NCBI RefSeq assembly: GCF_001510895.1
Contig: NZ_LPWA01000111.1
Coordinates: 29,197 to 93,196 of the forward strand
Direction of reading: 5' to 3'
DNA from: Mesorhizobium loti
GTDB lineage: Bacteria > Pseudomonadota > Alphaproteobacteria > Rhizobiales > Rhizobiaceae
Length of the DNA: 64,000 nucleotides
Part shown: piece after piece, positions 1-9,462 of the stretch
Layout: every line of letters starts with the position of its first letter
How positions within the stretch are numbered: the first letter of the stretch is position 1
Notes under the pieces: model-generated
Databases searched by the model: none
Seen by the model: only the letters and a program-made list of their open reading frames with translations
What the model was told of the DNA's origin: nothing
Translations under genes and position numbers: made by a program

Positions 1-321
1 CATTATTTGCGCCAGTTCACGATCGACAAGATCAAGGTAGACAAAACGATCATCGATGACGCCTGCTCAAGTGAGAAGGCACTGAACATACTTCGGGGTG
101 TCTCTAAAATAGCTTCAGAGATCGGCGTAACCGTCACCGTGGAAGGGGTGGACAGCCACGAGAAGGCCGCGCTGTTGAATCAAGAGAAATGTGCAGACGA
201 AGTGCAGGGGTTCTTTTACAGTCGGCCGGTGTCTACCGACGTTGTCTCGTCAATGCTTCGGCGCGCCCATCAGAACAAACATCACGAAGGGGTCGTACTC
301 GCGCTGAAGCAGCCGGGATAG
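1..321 (+). CDS. EAL-domain phosphodiesterase, C-terminal end (partial)
   Basis: This is the 3' end of a gene that begins left of the window; the frame is open from base 1 to a TAG at 319-321. The peptide has the closing features of an EAL c-di-GMP phosphodiesterase domain: the KIDK-like KVDKTIIDD strand, the TVEGVDSHEK segment that corresponds to the conserved AEGVE motif, and the QGFFYSRPV segment corresponding to QGY/FxxxP. The second half of an EAL fold is therefore present, while the EAL motif itself lies outside. With two further GGDEF-EAL proteins within 8 kb it suggests a local group of c-di-GMP genes. Whether the complete protein also has a GGDEF domain cannot be seen. Confidence 0.85.
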   Translation, partial: HYLRQFTIDKIKVDKTIIDDACSSEKALNILRGVSKIASEIGVTVTVEGVDSHEKAALLNQEKCADEVQGFFYSRPVSTDVVSSMLRRAHQNKHHEGVVLALKQPG

Positions 322-531
322 TGTCAGCGGGCTGAAGGATTTTGTATCGCAACGCCGCCGGAGATGCACTCCGTCTATCTTGCAGCCGCCACGCACTTTT
401 CCCTGGAATTGCTCATCCGCCACGGCTTAGTCCCCCTGCCCCTTCGCGGCTATGTCTATGAAAACAGTTGGTCCTGAAGTCCACCCCGGACCTCCTCAAT
501 AGCCGCAAAGGCACGCGTGAAAATCAAATAG

Positions 532-1073
532 CTATTCGACCAGAGCGGCCGCACGCGCCCAAAGCGTGAGGTCACCATCCTTCAGCACCTCGAGCAACCT
601 CAGTTTTTCGTGGCGATAAGCCTCCAGAACTCGCAATCCCGCTCTTTGATCGTCAGTGTCTCGTCGATAAGGTCGGCGAGCTTGATCGTCTTCGCCGCCG
701 CCGGCGCCTTTGAAATGTGCCCCAGGTCGACAGTCTTTCGCGTGGCTAGGTTGCCATCGGCCGGCGTCGACACGTCGGCGAGCCATCCGACGAGCTCAGC
801 CACCTCCACTCCGAACTCCGCCTCAATGGCGTCGATCGAAACCGATGGCACGTCCTCGACGATGTCGTGAAGTAATGCCGCGGCGATCATTTCCGGTGAG
901 TGCGGCACGGACCGGACAAACTCTGCGACCGCAATCGGATGCACGAGGTAGGGCTCGTTAGTGTATTTCCGCCTCTGGTCGATCGATGCGTGCGCCGCGG
1001 CGGCGAAAGAATGGGCGCGCGCCTCAATTTCCTTCATTCCGAAAGGCGGACAGTCTTCGTCCCATTCGATCAT
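532..1073 (-). pseudogene. HD-domain (SpoT-like) phosphohydrolase, frameshifted near its 3' end
   Basis: The ATG at 1073 opens a protein with the HD hydrolase pattern: YLVHPIAVAEFV, then ALLHDIVEDV (the HD pair), then a late Asp in the TIKLADLID stretch. This is the arrangement of the HD domain of (p)ppGpp hydrolases and of small stand-alone relatives. The reading frame runs into a stop at 600, but the neighbouring frame continues with a family-like ending (LLEVLKDGD, ALVE) to a stop at 532, so one base has been lost or gained near 625-640. An in-frame extension upstream of 1073 comes from repeat A and is probably not part of the gene. Substrate and activity are inference; the catalytic HD region precedes the frameshift. 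Confidence 0.6.
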
Positions 1074-1189
1074 CGCAGGCCTCCTCGCCCGTACGCTGAC
1101 CAAGGTAAAGCGGAAATTTCGGCGCCGCGTTTCTGCCCCTGGGTCGAAGCCATTGCGCGGCGCTGGTGCCGTGTGACTTGGGCCATTCT

Positions 1190-1324
1190 GGCTTCTCGCC
1201 AGCTTCAGCACGACTACCCGCTCCAAAAGCATCCTTGGGAAACCCCAATTATTCGCTAATGCAGCGCTTCGCATTTGAATGTCGTACTGCTCGACTTCAG
1301 GATCGGCGCTTGACGTGTCTTTCG
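1190..1324 (-). repeat. Dispersed repeat A, copy 1
   Basis: About 135 bp are repeated in the same orientation at 17693-17826 with scattered substitutions and a few indels. Read on the minus strand both copies encode almost the same peptide (DIQMRSAALANNWGFPR is shared), so this is a remnant of a coding sequence, not a structural repeat. It lies between the HD gene and the GGDEF-EAL gene and makes misleading 5' extensions in both. I do not recognise the parent protein. Confidence 0.7.
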
Positions 1325-1429
1325 GGTCGGTGCGTCTGGCTGTCATTCACGCAAATTAGCGACCTGCCAATACCATCTTTGGCTTCACTACGGGCAATTG
1401 TTCTTTACTTCCAGGTCGGAGAACGCTGC

Positions 1430-4114
1430 TTGGTCGCGAAATCCCCCAAACGCGCCGTTGAGACGGCGGATCATCTGGCCACCTTGTCGAAACTGGCAGT
1501 CACCGCCTATGGAGACATGGAGCGTGAGCTCAAGGCCACCATCAACGACTTGAAGGCTCAGGTCCGACTCTTCGAGACTGCGATCGATAACATTTCGCAA
1601 GGCGTCTGCTTTTTCGACGCCAACGAGCGGATGATCCTGTGCAACTGCCGCTATGCTGAAATCTACCGCATCGCGCTGGACAGGCTGCAGCCCGGCATAA
1701 CGCTTGCTGACATCGTCGAACTGCGACTCGCCGCCGGGACGTCACCGATGACCGGCGATGCCTATCTCGCTTTTGCCCGTTCGGTCAATTCGAACAAGAA
1801 CTCGACAACCTGGACCACTGAACTCAAAGACGGCCGCACGATCCAAGTCATGCATCGACCGATGCCCGACGGGGGATGGATCGCGACGCACGAGGACATC
1901 ACCGAGCTCGCCGCCAGCCGCGTGATGGTCAACGAGCGCGTCTCGCTGCAGGCGCTGATCGACTGGATCCCGGACTACCTCTGGGTCAAAGATACCGAAA
2001 GCCGTTTCCTCGTCGCCAACAAGGCGCTTGCCGCGGACCATGGCAGACACGAGGCGAGCGAGATGATTGGCCTAAATGACTTCGACCTGCACGCTCCCGA
2101 GCTTGCCCGCCAATTCCGGGCCTGCGAGCAAGATCTGGTGCGCAGCGGCCAGCCAATGCTCGACAAAGAAGAATTCATCGTGGACGCATCGGGCAACGGC
2201 AAATGGCTATCATCGACCAAGGTGCCGCTTAAGAATGACCAGAACGAGATCGTCGGACTTGTCGGCATCGCCCACGACATCACCCAACGCAAACTGGCTG
2301 ACGACCTGCGCAGCGGCCAGGCGCAAATACTGGAGATGATCGCGATGCGTGCGCCGCTCGAGGACGTTCTCGAACGGCTGGTGCGGCTGATCGAATCGCA
2401 GTTGACTGGCATATCGAGCTCGGTGCTGCTGCTCGACGCTGACGGCATCCATCTGAGGCATGGCGCGGCCCCAAGCCTGGCAAAGGAGTATACCGACGCC
2501 ATCGACGGTATACGCATCGGCCCCAACGTCGGCTCCTGCGGGACTGCCGCCTTCCGGCGTGAGCCGGTCATCGTCACCGACATCATGAGCGATCCGCTGT
2601 GGGAGGACTATCGGGAGTTGGTGAGGCCTTATGGCTACCGTTCCTGCTGGTCGACGCCAATCCTGTCGCATACCGGCTCGGTACTTGGCGCCTTTGCCAT
2701 GTATTCGAAGGCGGTTCGCGAACCGTCGAAGGTCGAAATCGAGCTCTTCGACTTCAGCGTGCGTATTGCCGGCATCGCCATCGAACGCAAGCTGGCCGAA
2801 GACCGCATCCATTTCATGGCGAACCACGACACGCTGACAGGGCTGCCCAACCGCGCCCTGCTCGGCGACCGGCTCTCGCAGGCGATCCTGTATGCCAAAC
2901 GTTATGGTCGCTGGGTTAGCGTCGTCTTCGTCGACGCCGACAATTTCAAATTGGTCAACGACACGCTGGGCCACGATGCCGGAGACGTTTTGCTGAAAAC
3001 CGTGGCCAGTCGGATGGTCAATTGCGTCAGGTCGACCGATACCGTCGTCCGGCTGGGCGGCGACGAGTTCGTTATTGTCCTGTTCGACCAAACCCCAGAC
3101 GTCGAATTTATCACCGCAACCGTGCAAAAAATCCGGGCGGCGGTGGCCGAGCCCGTTCATCTCGGCAAGCACAATCTGCGCACGACGGCCAGCTTCGGCG
3201 TCGCTAACTACCCCGGCGATGGCGCCACCGCCGATACCCTGCTTGCCAATGCTGATGCCGCGATGTACCGCGCCAAGGAACTCGGCCGCGACAATGTGCA
3301 GTTCTACGCGCCAGAGCTTAATTCGAAAAACCAGGAGAAGTTCCTGCTGCAAGAGGAATTGCGCAACGCGCTTGCGCGCGGCGAATTCGTGCTCCTCTAC
3401 CAGCCGCAGGTTGATCTTCGCTCAGGCCGAGTCTTCGCAGTCGAGGCGCTGATCCGCTGGCAGCATCCGACGCTGGGCCTGATCTCGCCGATGAAGTTTA
3501 TCCCCATGGCCGAGGAGTCGGGCCTGATTGTGCCGATCGGCGACTGGGTGTTGCATGAAGCCTGCCGGCAGAACAAGGCATGGCAGGATGCCGGCCTGCC
3601 GCCTATGATGGTCTGCGTGAACGTCTCGGCAAGGCAGTTCAAGGAACCTAACCTGATAAGTCGGGTGGTCAACGCGCTGAAGGACAGTGGCCTTGAGGCG
3701 CAATATCTCGAGCTCGAAGTGACTGAAAGCCTGATCATGCAGGATGTCGACATGGCGGTCGCGATGATGAACGAACTGCAAGGCCTGGGCGTGCGGATCT
3801 CGATCGACGATTTTGGAACAGGCTATTCCAGCCTTAGCGCGTTGAAAACCTTTCCTGTGGCAAGACTGAAGATCGACAAGTCCTTCATCAACGACCTCGC
3901 CACCGACAAGAACGACCAAGCCGTCGCTAGTGCGGTGATCTCGCTTGGCCAGAAACTCCATCTAAGAGTGATCGCCGAGGGTGTTGAGACGGACGACCAG
4001 GTGGAGTTCCTGCGCAGGAACAATTGCGACGAGATGCAGGGCTATCATTTCAGCAAGCCGATTTCCGCCGAAAACATCGCCGAGCTTATCGACAAGGTGC
4101 GAGGCAGCGGCTGA
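1430..4114 (+). CDS. PAS-PAS-GAF-GGDEF-EAL c-di-GMP signalling protein
   Basis: Bifunctional-type c-di-GMP enzyme of about 894 residues. In order: a coiled start, a first PAS domain (LFETAIDNISQGVCFFD onward), a second PAS domain (ALIDWIPDYLWVKD to GIAHDITQRK), a GAF domain with the GSCGTAAFR signature, a GGDEF domain with an intact GGDEF motif near residue 543, and an EAL domain with EALIRW near residue 672, DDFGTGYSSL and AEGVET. All catalytic signatures are present, so both synthesis and hydrolysis are possible. The frame is open back to 1166, but that part is translated repeat A. I prefer the TTG at 1430, which has GGAG about 9 bases upstream; ATG 1517 is an alternative. No membrane segment is visible, so it is probably a cytoplasmic sensor. 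Confidence 0.85.
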   Translation: MVAKSPKRAVETADHLATLSKLAVTAYGDMERELKATINDLKAQVRLFETAIDNISQGVCFFDANERMILCNCRYAEIYRIALDRLQPGITLADIVELRLAAGTSPMTGDAYLAFARSVNSNKNSTTWTTELKDGRTIQVMHRPMPDGGWIATHEDITELAASRVMVNERVSLQALIDWIPDYLWVKDTESRFLVANKALAADHGRHEASEMIGLNDFDLHAPELARQFRACEQDLVRSGQPMLDKEEFIVDASGNGKWLSSTKVPLKNDQNEIVGLVGIAHDITQRKLADDLRSGQAQILEMIAMRAPLEDVLERLVRLIESQLTGISSSVLLLDADGIHLRHGAAPSLAKEYTDAIDGIRIGPNVGSCGTAAFRREPVIVTDIMSDPLWEDYRELVRPYGYRSCWSTPILSHTGSVLGAFAMYSKAVREPSKVEIELFDFSVRIAGIAIERKLAEDRIHFMANHDTLTGLPNRALLGDRLSQAILYAKRYGRWVSVVFVDADNFKLVNDTLGHDAGDVLLKTVASRMVNCVRSTDTVVRLGGDEFVIVLFDQTPDVEFITATVQKIRAAVAEPVHLGKHNLRTTASFGVANYPGDGATADTLLANADAAMYRAKELGRDNVQFYAPELNSKNQEKFLLQEELRNALARGEFVLLYQPQVDLRSGRVFAVEALIRWQHPTLGLISPMKFIPMAEESGLIVPIGDWVLHEACRQNKAWQDAGLPPMMVCVNVSARQFKEPNLISRVVNALKDSGLEAQYLELEVTESLIMQDVDMAVAMMNELQGLGVRISIDDFGTGYSSLSALKTFPVARLKIDKSFINDLATDKNDQAVASAVISLGQKLHLRVIAEGVETDDQVEFLRRNNCDEMQGYHFSKPISAENIAELIDKVRGSG

Positions 4115-4278
4115 TACTTGTGCGACGCGCGGCCGGTTTCACAAGAAACACCGCCCTGCTACGCCGGATCCAGAGGGGGGGGGCGGTCTGGCGGTTGGGG
4201 GCGGTGCTGCCGCAGGGTGCGACACGACAAAGATACCTGATTCTAGACGTCAGTACATGGTTTTGGTGTGGAGGGATC
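4115..4278. other. Intergenic stretch before small ORF
   Basis: No gene is recognised here. It contains a run of nine G residues beginning at about 4172, a plausible slippage site and a place where base calls may be unreliable. Confidence 0.4.
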
Positions 4279-4458
4279 ATGCATAATTCTTTGAAAGTCC
4301 TCGGTGGCATTGGGGCAGTAATCGGCTGCGATCGGCATCCGCCGGCTGAACGAAGCCCAATTGGCGACAAACGAGTGCCTTTGGCGGCCGAAGTCCCAGA
4401 TTTATCCACTGAGGCAGAGAACTTATGGTCAATAAGCGCCATACAAAAATGTCTTTGA
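4279..4458 (+). CDS. Possible small lipoprotein (59 aa)
   Basis: The ATG at 4279 is preceded by GGAGGG five bases upstream. The peptide starts MHNSLKVLGGIGAVIGC, a short basic and hydrophobic stretch ending in VIGC, which fits a lipoprotein signal (lipobox) with Cys17 as the modified residue. The remaining 42 residues are polar and match no family that I recognise. Tiny lipoproteins of this design (entericidin-like) are common in rhizobia, so this may be one, but a chance ORF cannot be excluded. Bases 4459-4780 downstream hold nothing that I can support. Confidence 0.35.
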   Translation: MHNSLKVLGGIGAVIGCDRHPPAERSPIGDKRVPLAAEVPDLSTEAENLWSISAIQKCL

Positions 4459-4780
4459 TAGAGCGCAACGCGCTGAGCTTTGAGTCGTTTCGTAACAGGA
4501 CTTCAGCAGCAGGTCCTATCAAAGCGAGTTTTTCGATGGCATCATAGCTCGCCGCATGGAGGCCATAGCCAGGACTGGCACGTGGTCTGGCCAGGCCTTC
4601 CTGCTTGCTGCAGTCCTCGCATTTCTCGACCTGCTTCGAGGAGCAGCTTCACATACGGCGGATTGACGCTTCAAATACCAACGATGTTACCCCGATAATA
4701 TAGCTTCTCATTGTCGTCGAGCCGCCTGGTGCCGCGCCAATTCCGACGTCCGGGATTGACGCGCATGCCCTCTCACGGCA

Positions 4781-5692
4781 ATGTCTATTAACCAGCCGTT
4801 AACCACACGGCGGCTGAGATCGGGGGGCAATTTGGAACCGTTTCTGGACGCGAACCTCCTGAATTGGGATGATCGGGCTGAGCTGCACGCGACCGACAGA
4901 ACCGGCAGCTACCGCATCGAGAATGTGCTGGCAGGTGGATCCAATCTCTACGAGCTGGAGACGCGCGAGGTTGGTGACATTTTCGGCAAGGACATCGTCC
5001 ATCTGCAATGTCACATCGGGCTCGACACGATCAGCCTGAGGAATCTCGGCGCGGGCAGCGTGACAGGCCTGGACTTTTCACCAAGGGCGATCGTCGCGGC
5101 GCGGGACTTCGCCTCCAAGGCGGGCAGCGACGTTCGCTTCGTGGAAGCGCCGCTGTATGAGGCTGTCGAAGCGCTCGACCGGACCTATGACATCGTCTAC
5201 GTTACGTGGGGGTCGGTGAACTGGCTTGACGATGTCTTCCGTTGGGCTCGGGTGGTCGCCGATCTTCTGCGGCCCGGCGGCCGGCTCTATATGGCCGAGG
5301 GCCATCCCTTGATGTTCCAGTGCAATCGCAAGGCTGCTGCGCTCGAGTTGAAGGACGACTGGCGAACTCCGATTGCGCGACCGCTCGTCTGGAACGAGAA
5401 GCTGACCTATACCGGCGATGAGCGCACCTTGAAGCATCCTCGCTACTATGAGTGGATCCATCCGATCAGCGACGTGGTGAACGCCCTCATCGCAGCTGGG
5501 CTGACGCTCGATTTTCTCAACGAGCACGACACAGTTTCCTGGAAGCACTTTTCATTCGCGGTGAGGGCCGGCAAGGATATGTACGGTCTTCCCGAAAATG
5601 CCCCCAAGATTCCAATGGCCTATTCAATTGGGGCAACCAAGCGCGGCGTCGGGACGTATCGGATCGTCCAGAAGAAGGTCGATAGCCACTAG
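4781..5692 (+). CDS. Class I SAM-dependent methyltransferase
   Basis: A 303-residue Rossmann-fold methyltransferase. Motif I is the HLQCHIGLDTISL segment (a Cys/His variant of the E/DxGxGxG SAM loop), followed by LDFSPRAIVAARDFA as motif II, the acidic strand before VTWGSVNWL, and LLRPGGRLYMAEGHP as motif IV/V. The variant motif I and the closing KKV segment resemble a rhizobial class I methyltransferase group of unknown substrate. It stands alone between the two GGDEF-EAL genes, co-oriented with them. A start at 4781 (ATG) is followed by an unstructured lead of about 20 residues, so a downstream start is possible. The substrate cannot be told from the sequence. Confidence 0.8.
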   Translation: MSINQPLTTRRLRSGGNLEPFLDANLLNWDDRAELHATDRTGSYRIENVLAGGSNLYELETREVGDIFGKDIVHLQCHIGLDTISLRNLGAGSVTGLDFSPRAIVAARDFASKAGSDVRFVEAPLYEAVEALDRTYDIVYVTWGSVNWLDDVFRWARVVADLLRPGGRLYMAEGHPLMFQCNRKAAALELKDDWRTPIARPLVWNEKLTYTGDERTLKHPRYYEWIHPISDVVNALIAAGLTLDFLNEHDTVSWKHFSFAVRAGKDMYGLPENAPKIPMAYSIGATKRGVGTYRIVQKKVDSH

Positions 5693-5739
5693 TTTCCCTA
5701 AGTGGCGAGTTCCGGCGCGATTCGCCCAGCGCAGTGTCC

Positions 5740-5776
5740 GAAGGCCAAAATTTTAAAAACCGTGAAGGCTAAAATT
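5740..5776. promoter_or_regulatory. Tandem direct repeat upstream of CHASE-GGDEF-EAL gene
   Basis: GAAGGCCAAAATT at 5740-5752 is repeated as GAAGGCTAAAATT at 5764-5776, start-to-start 24 bp, in an AT-rich stretch about 75-110 bp upstream of the start codon. Two half-sites on about the same helix face would suit a dimeric or cooperative regulator. The function is inferred only from position and repetition. Confidence 0.35.
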
Positions 5777-5848
5777 AAGCTATTGCGAACTAATGTTCCC
5801 TGATGGGGCTCACCCGGAGAGAGCCTGACAAGCACAGGGAACCTCGCT

Positions 5849-8485
5849 TTGTTGGCTCTTTTTGCCAACATGTTCGGCCGCATGAAGGGGGCCGTCTTTT
5901 CGCCGGCAAGGATTGCGGTGGCGATCGCGGTTGCGGTTATTGCCGTTTGCTCGGCGTTCGCGGACCATCAGAACAAGATTGTTTCTGATCAGGTCGCCCG
6001 CGCCGACGTCCTGGCCAAGGTTAATGTCGTTCGCGCCAAGCTCGAAGGGAAGATCAACGGCAACCTTCAGCTGGCGAGAGGACTGGTCGCAGCAGTCACG
6101 ACCGAACCTTACATGGGACAGCAACGTTTCGCTGAGCTTGCCAGCAGACTGTTCAACGAAGAATCCCAACTTCGCAATATTGCTGGCGCGCCCGACCTGG
6201 TCATTTCCTTGATGTACCCTATGGCCGGGAACGAGAAGGCCATCGGCCTCGACTACCGCAAGAACGACCAGCAGCGTGCGGCTGCACTGCGTGCGCGCGA
6301 CGAGCGCAGGCTCATTCTCGCTGGCCCGGTCGATCTGGCGCAAGGGGGACAAGCCTTCATCGGCCGATTTCCGGTATTCGTTAAGAGCGCGGGCAACACC
6401 GACCGGTTCTGGGGCATCGTCTCCGCGGTCGTCGACGTACAGCGCCTCTATCAGGCGAGCGGTCTTCTCGACAAGGATCTCGGAATTGATGTCGCACTCA
6501 TCGGCAATGACGCCCTTGGCGCGAAAGGAGCGCAGTTCTTCGGTGACGAACGGGTCGTCAAAAGCGATCCTGTGACGGCCGACGTTCTTTTTCCGTCAGG
6601 CTCCTGGCAGATCGCTGCGATTCCCAAGGGCGGTTGGCTCACCACGCCCACCAACGCCTGGCAACTCCGGGCGATCATGGCGGCAGCGGCGGCGTTGATC
6701 TTAATCCCCTTCATGACGGCGGGTCGCCTGATCAATGAAAGGCAGCGAAACTACTGGGAGCTGCATCGGCTGTCGCAACGGCTCGAACTTGCTCTGGAGG
6801 CGTCGGCCATCGGAGTGTGGGAGCACGACCTCGAAACCAATCATCTTGCTTGGGACGATCGCGTCAACGAAATATACGGCAGGGAGGCTGATGGCGGGCC
6901 GCGCGGATATTCGGACTGGGCCGGCGCCATCTATCCTGCTGACCTGCCTCGAGCGCTCGCAGACCTCGACAATGCCGCGGCTGGGCGGAGCACATATTCA
7001 TCGGAATACCGGATTGTTCGTCCGGACGGCGAAATTCGTCACGTCCGGTCCAGGGCGATCTTCTACCAGACCGCAAACAATTCGCCGCGAATGGTCGGCG
7101 CGGAGTGGGACGTGACGGCAGACGTTTTGCTGAATACCGATCTGGTTCGCGCAAAACAGTTGGCCGAATCTGCCAAGGCGCGCACAGAACACGTCGCCCT
7201 GCACGACTCGCTGACGGATTTGCCTAACCGGCGTTACCTGGACCAGGTATTGGAGGACTATTCGGCAAAAGCCAGGCTCAACGGCGGCAATGCAGCGCTG
7301 CTTCACGTCGATCTGGACCGCTTCAAGCACATCAACGATACGCTCGGCCACGCGGCTGGCGACGCAATGCTGGTGCACGCGTCGTCCGTTCTCCGGTCCA
7401 ATGTCGGCGACGGTGGCTTCGTCGCTCGAGTTGGAGGAGACGAATTCATCGTGCTCTGCACGGTGCATGGTGATGTCAGCCATGCGGCCGTGCTCGCCGA
7501 CCGCATTATCGAACAGATGCGCAGACCCGTTTACTACCACGGCCACCAATGCCGTTTTGGCGTCAGCGTCGGAATTGCGATCGATAATGGTGAAGACGCC
7601 GATGCAAGGCAGTTGATGGTGAATGCCGATATTGCTCTTTACCGGGCAAAGAGGCGGGGCCGCAACCGGCGTGAATTCTTCAGTGGCGAGTTGCAAAACG
7701 AGATCGTCAACGCCAAAAGAGTAGCTGACGAGATTCTAGCCGGTCTGGAGCGAAACGAATTCATCGTCTTCTACCAGCCTCAATTTGACGCGAAGACGTT
7801 GGAGATCGTGGGAGTTGAAGCGCTGGCGCGGTGGAGGCATCCAGAGCGGGGCATTCTGGCACCCGACGTTTTCCTGAAGACCGCCGAAGAATTGAACGTC
7901 GTCTCAATAATCGATCGGAAAGTCCTCCAGCAATCGCTGTTGGATTTCGAAGCGTGGTCGGCCGATAAGATTGGCATTCCGCGAGTGTCAGTCAACGTTT
8001 CGGCGCGACGCCTTCAGGATGAGGAACTGCTGAAGAGTTTGCGGGAGCTCAACATCAGGAAGGAAACCTTTTCCTTTGAGCTTGTCGAGTCGATTTTCCT
8101 CGACGACAACGATGATCTGGTCACATGGAACCTTGAGCAGATCAAGCAACTCGGCATTGACATTGAAATCGACGATTTTGGCACCGGCTATGCGTCCATT
8201 GTCAGTTTGCTGAAATTGCAACCACGCCGCCTCAAGATAGATCGCCAGCTGGTGGATCCAATCGTGAACTCACCCCAGCAAAGGCAGGTCGTCTCGTCGA
8301 TCATCGAAATTGGCAAATCCCTGGGCATTGAGATCATTGCTGAAGGCGTGGAGACGATGAAACATGCACGTCTGCTCAAGGGGCTTGGCTGCGACATACT
8401 GCAAGGCTATGCGTTCGGGCACGCAATGGATTCCGACAGCCTGAGAAGCTTTGTTCGATCTCGTCGGTTGCGCGTCGCAGGTTAA
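5849..8485 (+). CDS. Membrane-bound CHASE-PAS-GGDEF-EAL c-di-GMP signalling protein
   Basis: About 878 residues. An N-terminal membrane segment (about residues 21-41) and a second one (about 272-292) enclose a periplasmic domain carrying the CHASE-like motif YPMAGNEKAIGLDYR. A PAS domain with a PAC-like end (RMVGAEWDVTAD) follows, then GGDEF with an intact RVGGDEF motif near residue 529, then EAL with VEALARWRHP near residue 657, DDFGTGYAS and AEGVET. It should sense an external small ligand and make or degrade c-di-GMP; both catalytic motifs are intact. The start is either TTG 5849, with AGGGA about 8 bases upstream, or ATG 5870; I list the first. It has no operon partner. Confidence 0.88.
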   Translation: MLALFANMFGRMKGAVFSPARIAVAIAVAVIAVCSAFADHQNKIVSDQVARADVLAKVNVVRAKLEGKINGNLQLARGLVAAVTTEPYMGQQRFAELASRLFNEESQLRNIAGAPDLVISLMYPMAGNEKAIGLDYRKNDQQRAAALRARDERRLILAGPVDLAQGGQAFIGRFPVFVKSAGNTDRFWGIVSAVVDVQRLYQASGLLDKDLGIDVALIGNDALGAKGAQFFGDERVVKSDPVTADVLFPSGSWQIAAIPKGGWLTTPTNAWQLRAIMAAAAALILIPFMTAGRLINERQRNYWELHRLSQRLELALEASAIGVWEHDLETNHLAWDDRVNEIYGREADGGPRGYSDWAGAIYPADLPRALADLDNAAAGRSTYSSEYRIVRPDGEIRHVRSRAIFYQTANNSPRMVGAEWDVTADVLLNTDLVRAKQLAESAKARTEHVALHDSLTDLPNRRYLDQVLEDYSAKARLNGGNAALLHVDLDRFKHINDTLGHAAGDAMLVHASSVLRSNVGDGGFVARVGGDEFIVLCTVHGDVSHAAVLADRIIEQMRRPVYYHGHQCRFGVSVGIAIDNGEDADARQLMVNADIALYRAKRRGRNRREFFSGELQNEIVNAKRVADEILAGLERNEFIVFYQPQFDAKTLEIVGVEALARWRHPERGILAPDVFLKTAEELNVVSIIDRKVLQQSLLDFEAWSADKIGIPRVSVNVSARRLQDEELLKSLRELNIRKETFSFELVESIFLDDNDDLVTWNLEQIKQLGIDIEIDDFGTGYASIVSLLKLQPRRLKIDRQLVDPIVNSPQQRQVVSSIIEIGKSLGIEIIAEGVETMKHARLLKGLGCDILQGYAFGHAMDSDSLRSFVRSRRLRVAG

Positions 8486-8873
8486 TCCTGTTTCGGAATC
8501 TCCGGCGTGCGTTTGGTCGTGGTGAGGTTTTGCGTGTTCAGCGAAACCGCGCCGACATCTAGGCCACGCGCCGCCCACGACGACTGGACGGCGGCCAACT
8601 TGCCCGCTTCCCCCCCCCCGGTGGTTCCGGTTAGGCTTTTCAGCGCGACAATGTCGTGTTCGAAGCCGATCTTTTCAGCAGCGTTTGGCGTCTCGCGAGA
8701 TTTCGCAGGAGGCTTACGGCGGAAGGCTCCCGCAGGCCGCGCCGATAGGGAGAATTGCCACCACAGGCCCTCGATGCGTGCGACACGGCCGTCATGTTCT
8801 CGATCGCTACTCGAAGCTTATGATTGATGGTCCTGACCTCGGGAGCGGTTGTCGATTCGCTTTATCGTACGCA
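8486..8873. other. Gene-poor stretch
   Basis: No credible gene. A C-run near 8610-8619 and open frames without family-like content suggest worn sequence. Confidence 0.4.
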
Positions 8874-9290
8874 TGTCAATCGACGAGATCGGTCGGAAGC
8901 TTCGCACCGCTCGCGGAGTATGAAGGTTCGGCGCAAGCCGAGGTGGCGTGCTCGAGGTGCGTAGCCGCGCATGGCAGCAGGACGGCACTCTGTCCGCCAG
9001 ATACCGGAATGAGGCCACGAATGAGAGGAAGGAGCCTGCCGGCATCTTCTACTACTGGAACGGAGAACGGCCCCGAGACCCGAACGCACCGTAAACTCTA
9101 TGGTTCGGGAGAGACCCCTGCTGGAGTCCGTCGATCGCGCGCCGCCAGGTGTTGGACGGCGCGTTCGGATAGACCCAAGGGAATAAACGCGCGGACGTCC
9201 GGTGTCTACCTGCGCGCCGATCCGGAGGACCTGGCCATCCTGGACGTCGCAAAATCTCGATTCGATCAGCCGCGGACCTCAACTTCACGG
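8874..9290 (+). pseudogene. Decayed hypothetical gene with stops and frameshift
   Basis: Two adjacent frames carry coding-like peptide that reads as one protein if a frameshift near 9090 is repaired: the first gives VLEVRSRAWQQDGTLSARYR and EPAGIFYYWNGERPRDPNAP, the second continues KLYGSGETPAGV and then NARTSGVYLRADPEDLAILD. The first frame also has a stop at about 8922. I recall a small rhizobial hypothetical protein of this type but cannot name its function. It ends shortly before the methyltransferase gene. Confidence 0.4.
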
Positions 9291-9462
9291 TCGGCGAAGT
9301 TTGCTTTCAGGAGGCGCGAAAGGAGCCCTCAAATGGCCGAGATTCGGTCCAACCTTCGCATGCCCGAGGTCAACCGCCGGTCGCTCATAAATTCGCACCG
9401 CCATTGCGTGATGCCGTTCAGCACGCTTGTATCTGCGACGCGTCAGAGCGGGGAGTAGTCAT

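Noticed and set aside
4172..4181. G-run and its resemblance to a G-rich stretch near 24308
   Set aside because: Only a short GC-rich word is shared, and I see no extended similarity that would make it a repeat or IS end.
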